Notes: generated from the sequence alone by a model not told the origin. Positions 16,666 to 25,380 are shown, counted from the stretch's first letter. The stretch is 34,892 bases of DNA from Clostridiales bacterium VE202-21 (GCA_000509105.1 BAIF02000083.1:1-34892); one strand, 5' to 3'. Made by a program: numbers and translations.

Positions 16666-17793
16666 ATGAAAAGACTGGTCGAGACGGCGGCTTTATTAGT
16701 TCTGGTACTGGCCGTCTGTTTTGGTATTTATTATTTTGTGGATTATATCTGGAATGGCAGCTTTGTGGATTGGTTCCAGGATAATTATACGTGGACCAGG
16801 ATGGGAACGGATCATCTGTCAGGTCAGGATATTCTGATAACTGAGGTGAACTGGCCTAGATTTAAGATGCTTATTCTGCTGGCCGTTTGCGTTGCAGCGG
16901 TGGTCTGCCTGTTTCTGGTGCGGGGGATCTCCGCCTTTTATGGACGGAAAATGGCAGGTCAGGCTGTGGCAAAATCCAGTCAGATGATTCACTCTTTTAT
17001 GGAGCATGAAATAGAGGCAGATCTGGTGTTCCCTCCCGAATATGCACAGCTTGCGGTACAGATGTCACAGATTAAGAATAAGATAGAGCGCAATACCCGT
17101 ATGATTAAGGAGGAGGAAAAACGTAAAAATGATATGATCACTTATCTGGCCCACGATCTCAAGACGCCGCTGACATCCGTTATCGGCTATTTAAGCATGC
17201 TGGATGAAGCAAAAGATATGCCGCAGGCGCAGCGGGAAAAATACACCAGAATCGTTTTTGACAAATCTCTTCAGCTGGAAGGGCTGATTCAGGAGTTTTT
17301 TGATATTACAAGGTATAATCTGAACCAAATTGTGCTGGAAAAGGAGACGCTGGATCTGTCCTATCTGCTGGTACAGCTGGCCGATGAGTTTTACCCGATT
17401 CTTCAGCAGGGGGACAACCGGATCGAGCTTGAAACCGGGCAGGGGATTCTGGTTTATGGAGATGCTGTAAAGCTGGCAAGAGTGTTTCAGAATGTTCTGA
17501 AAAATGCCGTGTCTTACAGTTATCCGGGAACCGCAATCGTTATCCGGACCGAGACAGAAAGGGACTATGTTAAGATTTTTATACGAAACAAAGGAAAGAC
17601 TATACCGAAAGAAAAGCTTCCATATATTTTTGAAATATTCTACCGGACAGATGAGGCGCGATCAGGAAATACAGGAGGTGCAGGACTTGGACTTGCAATT
17701 GCCAGAGAAATTATCACTCTGCATGAAGGAGATATCCATGCAGAAAGCGAGGGGGAATTGACGACTTTTGTTATAAGTATCCCCTGCCTGTGA
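16666..17793 (+). CDS. VanS-like sensor histidine kinase
   Basis: A 375-residue membrane kinase. Two transmembrane helices (about 6-27 and 65-85) flank a short external loop. The HisKA domain contains MITYLAHDLKTPLTSVIGYL, and the ATPase domain has NVLKNAVSYSY and GGAGLGLAIAREI. ATG 16666 is the preferred start, with GAAGGA about 13 bp upstream. GTG at 16633 or TTG at 16645, inside the regulator gene, are possible and would give coupled translation. It pairs with the VanR-like regulator. The small sensor loop, as in VanS, suggests sensing of membrane or cell-wall stress rather than a bulky ligand. Confidence 0.9.
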   Translation: MKRLVETAALLVLVLAVCFGIYYFVDYIWNGSFVDWFQDNYTWTRMGTDHLSGQDILITEVNWPRFKMLILLAVCVAAVVCLFLVRGISAFYGRKMAGQAVAKSSQMIHSFMEHEIEADLVFPPEYAQLAVQMSQIKNKIERNTRMIKEEEKRKNDMITYLAHDLKTPLTSVIGYLSMLDEAKDMPQAQREKYTRIVFDKSLQLEGLIQEFFDITRYNLNQIVLEKETLDLSYLLVQLADEFYPILQQGDNRIELETGQGILVYGDAVKLARVFQNVLKNAVSYSYPGTAIVIRTETERDYVKIFIRNKGKTIPKEKLPYIFEIFYRTDEARSGNTGGAGLGLAIAREIITLHEGDIHAESEGELTTFVISIPCL

Positions 17794-17844
17794 AAACGAT
17801 TAACAAGCTAAAGAAATGTAATAGTATATTAAAATAAATATTAA

Positions 17845-17917
17845 CTTTTCTTAGGAAATTATCAATAGTAAATTAAATTATCTAATATCGGGATTTTGTA
17901 TAATTTTCTAAGAAAGG
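17845..17917 (+). promoter_or_regulatory. Promoter region of the carboxypeptidase gene with an 18-bp inverted repeat
   Basis: Arms 17845-17862 and 17900-17917 (CTTTTCTTAGGAAATTAT and its near complement) match at 16 of 18 positions across a 37-bp spacer. The right arm overlaps a perfect -10 hexamer TATAAT at 17899-17904, and no strong -35 is visible. An activator-dependent promoter with the VanR-like protein bound here is a reasonable guess. Confidence 0.5.
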
Positions 17918-17929
17918 CAGGGATTTTAA

Positions 17930-18958
17930 TTGGACAGAAAACAATACGAAAAAGATGCAAGATATCAAACTGAAAGAAATAAGATACGGATAAGCTCCAA
18001 GATTCAGCGGAAAAAAAGAAGACGTATGAAATATCTGAGGCGGATACTGATTTTACTGGCCCTGCTAGTACTATTGTTAGTAGCGGCAACATCGGTGCTG
18101 TCCGTAATCAGAAGACAGGAACCGGGCATACATGTCAATAACAGTAAGCTGCATTCAGAGAACATCAGCATGGACAAGCTGAACAGTCCGAATGCAATAT
18201 TGACAGAACTGAAGAATGGGGAAACTATAGCCCAGAGGGGCGCAGGGGATCGGATCTATCCGGCATCCCTGACCAAGATTATGACCGCATTAGTGGCGAT
18301 TGAAAATGTTTCTGATCTTGATGGGCTAATAACCAGCCCATACGATTTTTACCAGTATCTTTATCAGATGGATGCATCGATGGCTGGTTTTGAACCAGGC
18401 GAAACCGCGAAGGCCAGGGACTTTATATATGGTGTCATACTTGCTTCGGGAGCAGAGTGCTGCCTGACTCTGGCAGAGGCGGTTTCGGGATCTGAGCAGG
18501 GTTTTGTGGACCTGATGAATCAAAAAGCAGCCGAACTTGGGATGGATGACACACATTTCAGCAATACGACCGGGCTTCAGGATGCAGAACATTATACAAC
18601 GGTCCGGGACCTGTCCATTCTGCTTGCCTGTGCACTGAAAAATACAGAATTCCGTGAAGTGTTTACAACCAGAAGTTATACGGTGCAGCCAACGGATGTG
18701 CATCCGGAAGGGTTCACCATAGGGAGCACTTTGTTTGAAAACGCAGGGAATACCGGTCTTAAAAGCGGGGAAATTCTGGGCGGCAAGACCGGTTACACAG
18801 ACGAGGCAGGGTTATGTCTGGCAAGCCTGGCGGAGGTGGACGGAAAAGAGTATATCCTGGTCACCGCACATGCTCCGGGATCCCATGAGACAGAGCAGTA
18901 CCACATTCTGGACGCAGTTACTGTTTATAACGAAATCGCTGATGTTGGGCGGGACTGA
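17930..18958 (+). CDS. D-alanyl-D-alanine carboxypeptidase, peptidase family S11
   Basis: A 342-residue membrane-anchored penicillin-binding protein expected to trim the terminal D-Ala of peptidoglycan stem peptides. A basic N-terminus (KKRRRMKYLRR) precedes one transmembrane helix (about 37-60). Active-site motifs are SLTK (Ser113, Lys116), an SGAE version of the S-x-N motif and KTG (Lys286, GGKTGYTDEAG). The third residue of the S-x-N motif is Ala, a variant seen in related Firmicutes proteins but worth noting. The start is TTG 17930, supported by AAGGCAGGG upstream; ATG 18026 is less likely. It lies 136 bp after the VanS-like gene with its own promoter. Confidence 0.88.
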   Translation: MDRKQYEKDARYQTERNKIRISSKIQRKKRRRMKYLRRILILLALLVLLLVAATSVLSVIRRQEPGIHVNNSKLHSENISMDKLNSPNAILTELKNGETIAQRGAGDRIYPASLTKIMTALVAIENVSDLDGLITSPYDFYQYLYQMDASMAGFEPGETAKARDFIYGVILASGAECCLTLAEAVSGSEQGFVDLMNQKAAELGMDDTHFSNTTGLQDAEHYTTVRDLSILLACALKNTEFREVFTTRSYTVQPTDVHPEGFTIGSTLFENAGNTGLKSGEILGGKTGYTDEAGLCLASLAEVDGKEYILVTAHAPGSHETEQYHILDAVTVYNEIADVGRD

Positions 18959-18964
18959 CCCTGC

Positions 18965-20686
18965 TTAACCAGAATATACTATCATATCATCCAGAGCATT
19001 TCCGGGAGGGACAATTGGAAGAACGTTTTCTTCTCTTTCGATCATAAATTCAATCAGGACAGGCACAGCCGTGGACCTTTCGGCCTCTTTAAGCGCTGGA
19101 AGAATCTCTTCTTCCCGGGTTACGCGGATTCCTTTTGCTCCATAGCTTTCCGCCAGCTTTATAAAGTCCGGAGTATATACGGGACAATGTTCAGACGGGG
19201 CAGAGCAGGCAGCGGGGCAGCTTTTTCTATAACGCATACATGTACCGGAATATCTTTTGCCAAAAAACATTTCCTGCCATTGTCTTACATTGCCCAGATA
19301 TCCGTTATTCAAGACACAAATAATAAGCGGCAGTTCATAAGCCACGGCTGTTGCCATTTCCTGAATGTTCATCTGCAGGCCGCCGTCTCCGGTTATCAGT
19401 ACGACCCTGGTGTCTGGATTCCCGATCTTGGCACCGACTGCGGCGGGCAATCCATATCCCATTGTGCCGAGCCCCCCGGATGTAAGCATCTTCTTTTTTT
19501 CATTCAGCTCCAGATACTGGGCAGCCCATAATTGATTCTGCCCGACATCGGTGGCTATAATCAACTTTTGAAAGGTACTGTTAATGGTCCGGATGATTTT
19601 TGCGGGTGTGATACCGCTTCCCTTCATCACAAGAGGGTGCTCTTTCTGCCATGTGCGGATCTGCCGGATCCAGTTTTCAAGCGGCAGATTTACAGCCCGT
19701 CTGGTAAATGAACGAATTGCTGAACCGGCATCGGCCAGGATGGGGAGATTCGCGGGGATATTCCTGGATATGACCGAAGAATCGATATCCACATGAATAA
19801 TCGAAGCATTTGGTGCAAATTCTTCGGGCCTGCCCGTAATACGGTCATTAAAGCGGGTGCCGATCGAAAAGAGCACATCACAGCTGCTGACAGCCATATT
19901 CGCGGCGTAGGAGCCATGAATGCCAAGATTGCCGGCATAGAGCCCGTGCGTTGTTGGAATTGCGCCTCTTCCCATAATGGTGGTGACGGCTGGAACGCCT
20001 GTTATCTCGGCAAGCCGCTGCATGTCTTTTTCTGCCCGGCTGATATGAACGCCGCCTCCGATCAGGAATAATGGCCTTTGGGCGCGGGATAAGAGCGTCA
20101 TGGCTTTATCTGCCAGCTCCTCAGAGATGGGACAGACAGGCCGGGGGCTGCAGGCTGCATGGCTTTTATCGTATCTGCTGTCTCCTAATTCGCGTTGGAT
20201 ATCTTTTGGAAGATCCACTACAGCGACTCCGGGTTTACCTGTTCTGGCAATATGGAATGCTTTTTGGATGGCTGCTCCCAGGTCTTCCCGATCTTTTACT
20301 GTTACAGCATATTTGCAGACGCTGGAAGTCATACTGACAATGTCAACTTCCTGAAAAGCATCTTTCCCTAAAAGGCAGCGGGGCACTTGTCCGGTGAAGC
20401 AGACAAGCGGTACACTGTCATAATTGGCTGTGGCGATTCCGGTGACCAGGTTCGCTGCCCCCGGCCCGCTTGTCACGAGGCAGACCCCCACGTTCCCTGT
20501 GGAACGGGCATATCCGTCAGCGGCATGGATCAGCCCCTGCTCATGTCTTGGTACAATAAGCTCGATTGTATCTTCCCCATAAAGGGCATCAAATAAATCG
20601 ATTGCCTGCCCGCCGGGATAGGCAAACACAGTGCTCACATCTTCGGTTTTCAGCGCTTTTACAAATAACTCTGCTCCTGTTATCAT
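18965..20686 (-). CDS. ilvB: Acetolactate synthase large subunit
   Basis: A 573-residue thiamine-diphosphate enzyme joining two pyruvates to acetolactate (valine/leucine pathway), or acting in pyruvate overflow. The N-terminal TPP domain has FAYPGGQAIDLFD and the catalytic Glu in RHEQG. The C-terminal domain has the TPP/Mg motif GDGGLQMNIQEM through LNNGYLGN. ATG 20686 is chosen because GGAGG lies 9 bp upstream; further in-frame sequence lacks such a site. A segment near residue 490 (between GKRYSGT and TPDFIKLAES) has an extra stretch with four cysteines, not present in the classical enzymes. No ilvN-type regulatory subunit is adjacent. It is downstream of a TetR gene, with a TetR-like palindrome in front. 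Confidence 0.93.
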   Translation of the reverse strand: MITGAELFVKALKTEDVSTVFAYPGGQAIDLFDALYGEDTIELIVPRHEQGLIHAADGYARSTGNVGVCLVTSGPGAANLVTGIATANYDSVPLVCFTGQVPRCLLGKDAFQEVDIVSMTSSVCKYAVTVKDREDLGAAIQKAFHIARTGKPGVAVVDLPKDIQRELGDSRYDKSHAACSPRPVCPISEELADKAMTLLSRAQRPLFLIGGGVHISRAEKDMQRLAEITGVPAVTTIMGRGAIPTTHGLYAGNLGIHGSYAANMAVSSCDVLFSIGTRFNDRITGRPEEFAPNASIIHVDIDSSVISRNIPANLPILADAGSAIRSFTRRAVNLPLENWIRQIRTWQKEHPLVMKGSGITPAKIIRTINSTFQKLIIATDVGQNQLWAAQYLELNEKKKMLTSGGLGTMGYGLPAAVGAKIGNPDTRVVLITGDGGLQMNIQEMATAVAYELPLIICVLNNGYLGNVRQWQEMFFGKRYSGTCMRYRKSCPAACSAPSEHCPVYTPDFIKLAESYGAKGIRVTREEEILPALKEAERSTAVPVLIEFMIEREENVLPIVPPGNALDDMIVYSG

Positions 20687-20704
20687 AAGTTTGTACCTCC
20701 TATA

Positions 20705-20724
20705 ATGCATGTACTTGCATGCAT
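20705..20724 (-). promoter_or_regulatory. Candidate TetR operator in front of ilvB
   Basis: ATGCATGTACTTGCATGCAT contains GCATGTACTTGC (20707-20718), which matches GCAAGTGCTTGC at 21375-21386 in front of the TetR gene at 10 of 12 positions. It lies just upstream of the ilvB ribosome site. Shared palindromes before both genes suggest that the TetR protein controls itself and ilvB. Confidence 0.55.
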
Positions 20725-20738
20725 AAACTTTAAATAAA

Positions 20739-20762
20739 GTGGCACTGCCGATACAGTACCAC
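20739..20762 (-). terminator. Weak intrinsic terminator after the TetR gene
   Basis: On the minus strand GTGGTACTG and CAGTGCCAC form a 9-bp stem (one mismatch) around TATCGG, followed by TTTATTT. The interrupted T-run implies partial termination between the TetR gene and ilvB. Confidence 0.5.
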
Positions 20763-20785
20763 TATCAGTTTATCTCGGATCAGTC

Positions 20786-21358
20786 TTAAGAGACCCCTTT
20801 TACAAATACGGATACGCTGTTTTTTATAAATGTTTCCGGGCTTATCTCTGAAAGTTTATTATCAAAAGAGGCTTTTAAAAATGTATAGCCAAATGTTGCG
20901 GAGAAAACAGTCATTGCCATGCCCTCAAAATCTGCATGCGGTATCTTTCCTAATTCCTCCATCTTGTACAAATAATCTACAAGAGTCGATATAAAGGCCT
21001 GAGGGATCTTCATAATCATCGGGGCAGTCTCTTCATAAAGCTGAGGCGCCCTCAGTCCGATTGACAGATTAACAAAGTCCGGGGTGATTCTGTCCATATA
21101 GGCCTTCATGAACATTTCCAGGTCGGGCTGCAGTTCCCATACAACATTCTGAAAGATATCAGTGGTAATATTGGCCCGCCATTTTTCCTGTTCTATCCCA
21201 CTCATGACAATGTCTTTTTTATTTTTAAACTTCCTGAATAGGGTGCATTCATTCACACCGGCTATATGCGCGATATCCTTTGTTGTAGTTGCAACATATC
21301 CCTTATCCCGGATCAGGGACATGGTTGCATCGATTATTTTCTGTCTGGTCTCATCCAA
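20786..21358 (-). CDS. TetR/AcrR-family transcriptional regulator
   Basis: A 190-residue repressor-type protein. The N-terminal helix-turn-helix (about 5-50) reads IIDATMSLIRDKGYVATTTK, DIAHIAGVNECTLFRKFKNK, a standard TetR arrangement. The C-terminal domain (60-190) is helical and variable, as usual for ligand binding. ATG 21358 follows GGAGGG. Its promoter (21391-21419) is overlapped on the downstream side by a palindrome, so autorepression is likely. ilvB, 99 bp downstream on the same strand, carries a related palindrome. The inducer is unknown. Confidence 0.9.
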   Translation of the reverse strand: MDETRQKIIDATMSLIRDKGYVATTTKDIAHIAGVNECTLFRKFKNKKDIVMSGIEQEKWRANITTDIFQNVVWELQPDLEMFMKAYMDRITPDFVNLSIGLRAPQLYEETAPMIMKIPQAFISTLVDYLYKMEELGKIPHADFEGMAMTVFSATFGYTFLKASFDNKLSEISPETFIKNSVSVFVKGVS

Positions 21359-21374
21359 TTTTTCTTCCCTCCAT

Positions 21375-21419
21375 GCAAGTGCTTGCTATCATTTTATGCC
21401 CATAAATGCAGTTTGTCAA
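21375..21419 (-). promoter_or_regulatory. TetR gene promoter with overlapping operator
   Basis: On the minus strand, TTGACA (21419-21414), a 17-bp spacer and TAAAAT (21396-21391) form a near-consensus sigma-A promoter. The palindrome GCAAGTGCTTGC (21375-21386) covers the expected transcription start, just before the ribosome site. Confidence 0.7.
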
Positions 21420-21429
21420 CTGTATTTTG

Positions 21430-21461
21430 CCGTTCTACCCACCGTAGACCGGGTAGAACGG
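21430..21461. promoter_or_regulatory. Perfect 11-bp inverted repeat between divergent TetR and XRE genes
   Basis: CCGTTCTACCC (21430-21440) and GGGTAGAACGG (21451-21461) are exact inverted repeats with a 10-bp spacer. The repeat lies immediately upstream of the -35 elements of both divergent promoters. It is a good candidate operator for the XRE regulator encoded at 21538. Confidence 0.55.
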
Positions 21462-21469
21462 CCCGTGTA

Positions 21470-21497
21470 TTGTAAATTCTGGGGTTTCTGGTATGAT
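21470..21497 (+). promoter_or_regulatory. Promoter of the XRE/RCC1-like operon
   Basis: TTGTAA (21470-21475), a 16-bp spacer and TATGAT (21492-21497) precede the XRE gene by 40 bp. Confidence 0.55.
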
Positions 21498-21537
21498 TAT
21501 GATTAAGAAAACAATAGGCTTGGTTGGGAGGCACGAG

Positions 21538-23166
21538 ATGGAAAATAAGACGGGACAATTTATTGCCAGAAGAAGAAAAGAGATCGGACTGACACAAAAA
21601 GAACTGGCTGAGCGGCTGGGGGTGACGAATAAGGCCGTGTCTAAATGGGAAACAGGCGGAGGAATGCCGGATGTCAGTGTGCTGGAAACGCTGGCAGGTG
21701 TGCTGGAGGTCAGCGTGGATGAGCTGCTGAGAGGGGAAAGAGAGACAGAACAGGTGATACTGCCGCCGGTTCAAAATATGAAAAGAGGGCGCCTGATCAC
21801 GGGATCAGTTACAGGTATCCTGGCTCTCGCCGTTTTTGCTCTTCAGATGTACTATCTTATCGTGGGAAGAACGCTGCATTTTGAATACATAATAGATAGT
21901 CTGTTTTATATCGTAAATGGGTTTATTATCGTGATGGCAGCTGCCAGTCTTGGCATGCTTGTGCGTAAGAAATGGATCAGGAATATCGGCCTGGCAGCAG
22001 GCGGCATCCTTTTTTTAATGAATCTGGTATATGGGCTCCATTCGGGAGGAGGGCAGTCGTCTGTGATCAGTGTATCACCGGATCTGAAACACATGGCAGT
22101 GATGAAATACGAAGAGGAAGCAGGCAGGGTCACAACCTATCTGAATCAGAGGCTCTGTTTTGCCAAAGTATCCGACCAGTTTCCTTACACCGCAGACAGG
22201 GATATGAAGCTGCAGTGGCTGGCTGATGATGTCTGTGCGGTAACCTATACTTCTCCCGACGACGGAAACGTGCACCAGTATGTCCTGACTTATGGGGATA
22301 GAGGCAATGGAATTACTTCGGATTATGTGTACACGGTGATCACCGGGAAATGGGATGGAATCGGAAAGAACCTGGCAGGCTGGGAGATCGAAAGAGGAAT
22401 AGACGGCATCACAATACGCACTGCCTCACAGACAGAAGAGACCTACACATTCGATGAATGTGTCCAGTTCGGAACTCTGGCGGTTGCCCTATGCCGTAAC
22501 GGGCTTCCACAGTGGACAATTGTGTTGGATGAGAGCTGTGTAATAGGAAAAAACAATTTTCTGGAAGAAGGAGGAACTATCACATTATGCAGAGTGACCA
22601 TGGATAAATCGGCCCCCATGCAGTTCTATCAAACCCAGGCGCCGATAGACTTTGACACGGAATATGAGCCTATGGACAAAACAGAGAGGGGAAAAGATCT
22701 GCAAAAAGAGATGAGATCGATTTTAAAAGAGGATCCTGCGTTGACAAATTATGATGCAGATATTTATGGAAGTGCCAAAGTAGTGACTGATTCGGAAGAT
22801 ATTTTCTGGATTGCAAGATGCGCTATGGAGGAAAATGATAAACGGCAGGCAGTGAATGGGATCGACGTAAGCAGGCAGATTGAGCATATGGAACTGATGG
22901 CAGGCGACAGATTTGACTATCTCATGAAAATCAATTCACGGGACACGTATATAGATCCAAACCATCCGGCAGAAAAATCTGAGACCGAGGGGGAAACTAC
23001 GTATCGGATTATGAAAGGAGAAGGGGCATACCTGGCATTTCAGGTGAGTTATGGCACAGACGGAAGTGTGGGACTCGATCCTCCGGCTATGAAAAAAGAA
23101 ATTGATACAAGGGAAAAGAAAGAATATAGTTACTATGTTCCGGGAGACAAGGAGGACACCCCATGA
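21538..23166 (+). CDS. Membrane-spanning XRE-family regulator with a large external domain
   Basis: A 542-residue protein. Residues 1-65 are a Cro/CI-type helix-turn-helix (IARRRKEIGLTQKELAERLG, VTNKAVSKWETG). Three hydrophobic helices follow (about 82-105, 113-137, 145-163), then about 380 residues with no recognised domain (YTADRDMKLQWLADDVCAVTYTS and similar beta-rich text). With the DNA-binding domain inside, three helices place the long C-terminal part outside the cell, so this may be a one-component transmembrane sensor-regulator. ATG 21538 follows GGGAGG. Its stop overlaps the start of the next gene (ATGA), indicating tight coupling. The external domain's ligand is unknown. Confidence 0.85.
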   Translation: MENKTGQFIARRRKEIGLTQKELAERLGVTNKAVSKWETGGGMPDVSVLETLAGVLEVSVDELLRGERETEQVILPPVQNMKRGRLITGSVTGILALAVFALQMYYLIVGRTLHFEYIIDSLFYIVNGFIIVMAAASLGMLVRKKWIRNIGLAAGGILFLMNLVYGLHSGGGQSSVISVSPDLKHMAVMKYEEEAGRVTTYLNQRLCFAKVSDQFPYTADRDMKLQWLADDVCAVTYTSPDDGNVHQYVLTYGDRGNGITSDYVYTVITGKWDGIGKNLAGWEIERGIDGITIRTASQTEETYTFDECVQFGTLAVALCRNGLPQWTIVLDESCVIGKNNFLEEGGTITLCRVTMDKSAPMQFYQTQAPIDFDTEYEPMDKTERGKDLQKEMRSILKEDPALTNYDADIYGSAKVVTDSEDIFWIARCAMEENDKRQAVNGIDVSRQIEHMELMAGDRFDYLMKINSRDTYIDPNHPAEKSETEGETTYRIMKGEGAYLAFQVSYGTDGSVGLDPPAMKKEIDTREKKEYSYYVPGDKEDTP

Positions 23167-25049
23167 TAACAGAGCAAATAAAAGAAGAATATACAAAAGA
23201 ATGGTTTGTATACGATACTGTGCCTCAGAACCTCAGGCAGAGAGCCGGAATATTAAACCAAAAGAGAGGAATATGGGCAGGTCCCCTTACCAGCCTGGGG
23301 ATTATATTGATTTACTTTCTGCTGTTTGCCTGGCTGATACCAAAGGAACACTTTCAAATACGCTATATTCTTCTGCTGGCTGTAATGTCAGAAGTGCTGC
23401 TGACTGCTGTGGTAAGGATATCCGTCAGTCTGCAGAAAAATAGTATAGAAGCCAGGATAAGGGAATTCGAAGAGAAAAGTTTAAAAGGACAATTTAACAC
23501 AGAGTATATTCTGCTTCGATACGTCTCAGGGGCACAGGAGTGTTACTATTATAATGACCTACTGGACGTGGAGGAAAACGCAGATGCGTTTCAGATCACC
23601 GGGCCTGTCCGGGAACTCAGACTGGACAAAAGGTATCTTTCCAGAGATGATATTTTGTATGTGAGGAATCAGATGGCGCATTACTGCAGGATTTTTCATG
23701 AATATGAAGAAAAGCAGGGCGGGGAAAAAGTGGAACTGAAGATTTTGCATACAAGAGATATCAATAGAAATAAACGTGCCCGGAAGAGAAATGACCTGCT
23801 TCTTTCTCTGAAGTATAACAGAGGCCGCGGCTACAGTGAGTGGAGAAGGCATATACTGGGCGCATTTCTCACATCACTGCTCTGCATGTGTGTTTTTCTG
23901 CCGGATAATTATAACGTGTTTTTCAGAATCGTTGTGGCGGTGCTCGTACTGTTCAGGCTGTTTGTAAAAGTATTTCCTTACATCACGGTGAGTATAAAGC
24001 TGCGGGTAAAGAAGAGCGCAGACCAAACCGACATTATAATCGATGAGAACGGTATAGAGTTCCTGCAGGGGAATAAGAGAATCCGTCAGACTTATGAAGC
24101 GGTGAAAGAAATAAGAGAAGAAGAATCTTCCTTTTATGTGGGCAGGGTGTATTTCTGGAAAGATAGTATGACTACAGCGGAAATCAGCGCGGTTCGGAAT
24201 ATCTTGAAAAAATATGGCCGGGGAAAGTATCAATATATTGTAAAAGAAGGAACATCTGCCTGGAAAGAGGATCTAAAAACAGCGATAATTCCATTTGCTT
24301 TGTTGTTTTTGGGGGCATTTATGTTTGTTTACAGAGACTGGATGATCGATGCCGGAAAGGGATCCGGCATCGATCAGGAGAATAGTTATGGCGGGTATAT
24401 CCAGGATCCGGTCAGCAGCTCCCTGGAGTCTGATACGGATGTGGAAGGTAACGGCGGTGAGGAAGGGCAGAGCGCAGAAACAACGGAAACACAGGAAAAT
24501 CAGGATTCTGTCTTTGTCTTTACACCAGACAAAAGTGCCTTACATTTGTCGTCCAGAGAACTGAGACTGGATGAATGTTATTCTAATAATACGGTAAATC
24601 AGGAAAGCCGTTTCTTTATAGAAAATGGAAAGTTATTCGGAATCTCCGCCAACAGGCACGGGGAGCTGGGGCTTGGCAATACGGAATCCGATCTCACGGC
24701 CAAAGGGTTCTACCGAATAACGGAACTGGCACCGGACGTGAAACATGTGGCTCAGGGAAGTGAGTTTATGGTCTATCTGAACAATAAAGACGAACTATGG
24801 GGGGCAGGTAATCTGCCGGGTACCGGCCAGTCCCTGACGCCGGCTCTGATTATGGAAGACGTGGCGTTTGCAGACTGCAGCGAATACGGCCTCGTCATCC
24901 TGAAAAATGATGGAACGGTCTGGTGTATGGGAAGTCTTCTGGATTCAGCAGGAAACACGGTGGTATCATGGGACGGGGCCGTCCAGGTTGCAGATCATGC
25001 CAGATATGTCACCGCCGGATGTTACGCCATGGCTGCCATAAGAAGATGA
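23163..25049 (+). CDS. Membrane protein with RCC1-like repeats (5' main part of an interrupted gene)
   Basis: A 628-residue ORF with about five transmembrane helices (two at residues 38-85, two at 235-280, one at 373-395) and a mid-protein cytoplasmic domain. After the last helix an acidic Ser/Thr/Glu linker leads to RCC1/YjdB-like beta-propeller repeats (KLFGISANRHGELGLG, DELWGAGNLPGTG, GTVWCMGSL). The topology puts the repeats outside the cell. The ORF stops at 25049, but a further RCC1 blade continues downstream after small indels (see 25050-25372). It overlaps the XRE gene by 4 bp, so the two probably act together as sensor and regulator. No function has been assigned. Confidence 0.75.
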   Translation: MITEQIKEEYTKEWFVYDTVPQNLRQRAGILNQKRGIWAGPLTSLGIILIYFLLFAWLIPKEHFQIRYILLLAVMSEVLLTAVVRISVSLQKNSIEARIREFEEKSLKGQFNTEYILLRYVSGAQECYYYNDLLDVEENADAFQITGPVRELRLDKRYLSRDDILYVRNQMAHYCRIFHEYEEKQGGEKVELKILHTRDINRNKRARKRNDLLLSLKYNRGRGYSEWRRHILGAFLTSLLCMCVFLPDNYNVFFRIVVAVLVLFRLFVKVFPYITVSIKLRVKKSADQTDIIIDENGIEFLQGNKRIRQTYEAVKEIREEESSFYVGRVYFWKDSMTTAEISAVRNILKKYGRGKYQYIVKEGTSAWKEDLKTAIIPFALLFLGAFMFVYRDWMIDAGKGSGIDQENSYGGYIQDPVSSSLESDTDVEGNGGEEGQSAETTETQENQDSVFVFTPDKSALHLSSRELRLDECYSNNTVNQESRFFIENGKLFGISANRHGELGLGNTESDLTAKGFYRITELAPDVKHVAQGSEFMVYLNNKDELWGAGNLPGTGQSLTPALIMEDVAFADCSEYGLVILKNDGTVWCMGSLLDSAGNTVVSWDGAVQVADHARYVTAGCYAMAAIRR

Positions 25050-25372
25050 TTCCCTTTGGATGTGGGGGATAACCGATACGGGCAGTGCGGCGGTTCTGAA
25101 GCAGAAGCGGATACACTTGCAGACCCTAAAAAAGTAAGAGAAGGGGTGAAAGCCGTGTGGATCGACCGGCTGGCCTACAGAGACTATGAAGAATACCCTC
25201 TCTATGGCGCGGAACAGGCCCGGGAATATATGGATCACTGCACATATATACAGCAGACCGACGGGCAGATGTATGCCTGTGGTATATCAATAGGGGGAAG
25301 CGGATTCGTGGCGGTGGTGGTGGGCGGCTAGGCAACTCCAGGCCGCTTCCGGACCGGACACGCGCTTTTTAG
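25050..25372 (+). pseudogene. Detached 3' part of the RCC1-like membrane protein gene
   Basis: Reading across the stop at 25047 in shifted frames gives DDSLWMWG and then, after a G run at 25064-25068, DNRYGQCGGSEAEAD: one continuous RCC1 blade. Losing two bases near 25045 and one G at 25066 explains this and restores the original frame. A further run, GGGGG at 25293-25297, would need one more G, giving a tail GGRLGNSRPLPDRTRAF that stops at 25372. The intact gene would then be about 23163-25372. Confidence 0.65.
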
Positions 25373-25380
25373 GACTGGAT

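Noticed and set aside
18945..18964. GGGACTGACCCTG at the end of the carboxypeptidase gene as a further GGGGTCTGACCCC copy
   Set aside because: It differs at several core positions and cannot be told from chance.
21493..21537. Upstream start for the XRE regulator
   Set aside because: It would overlap the -10 element. GGGAGG precedes ATG 21538, where the family homology starts.
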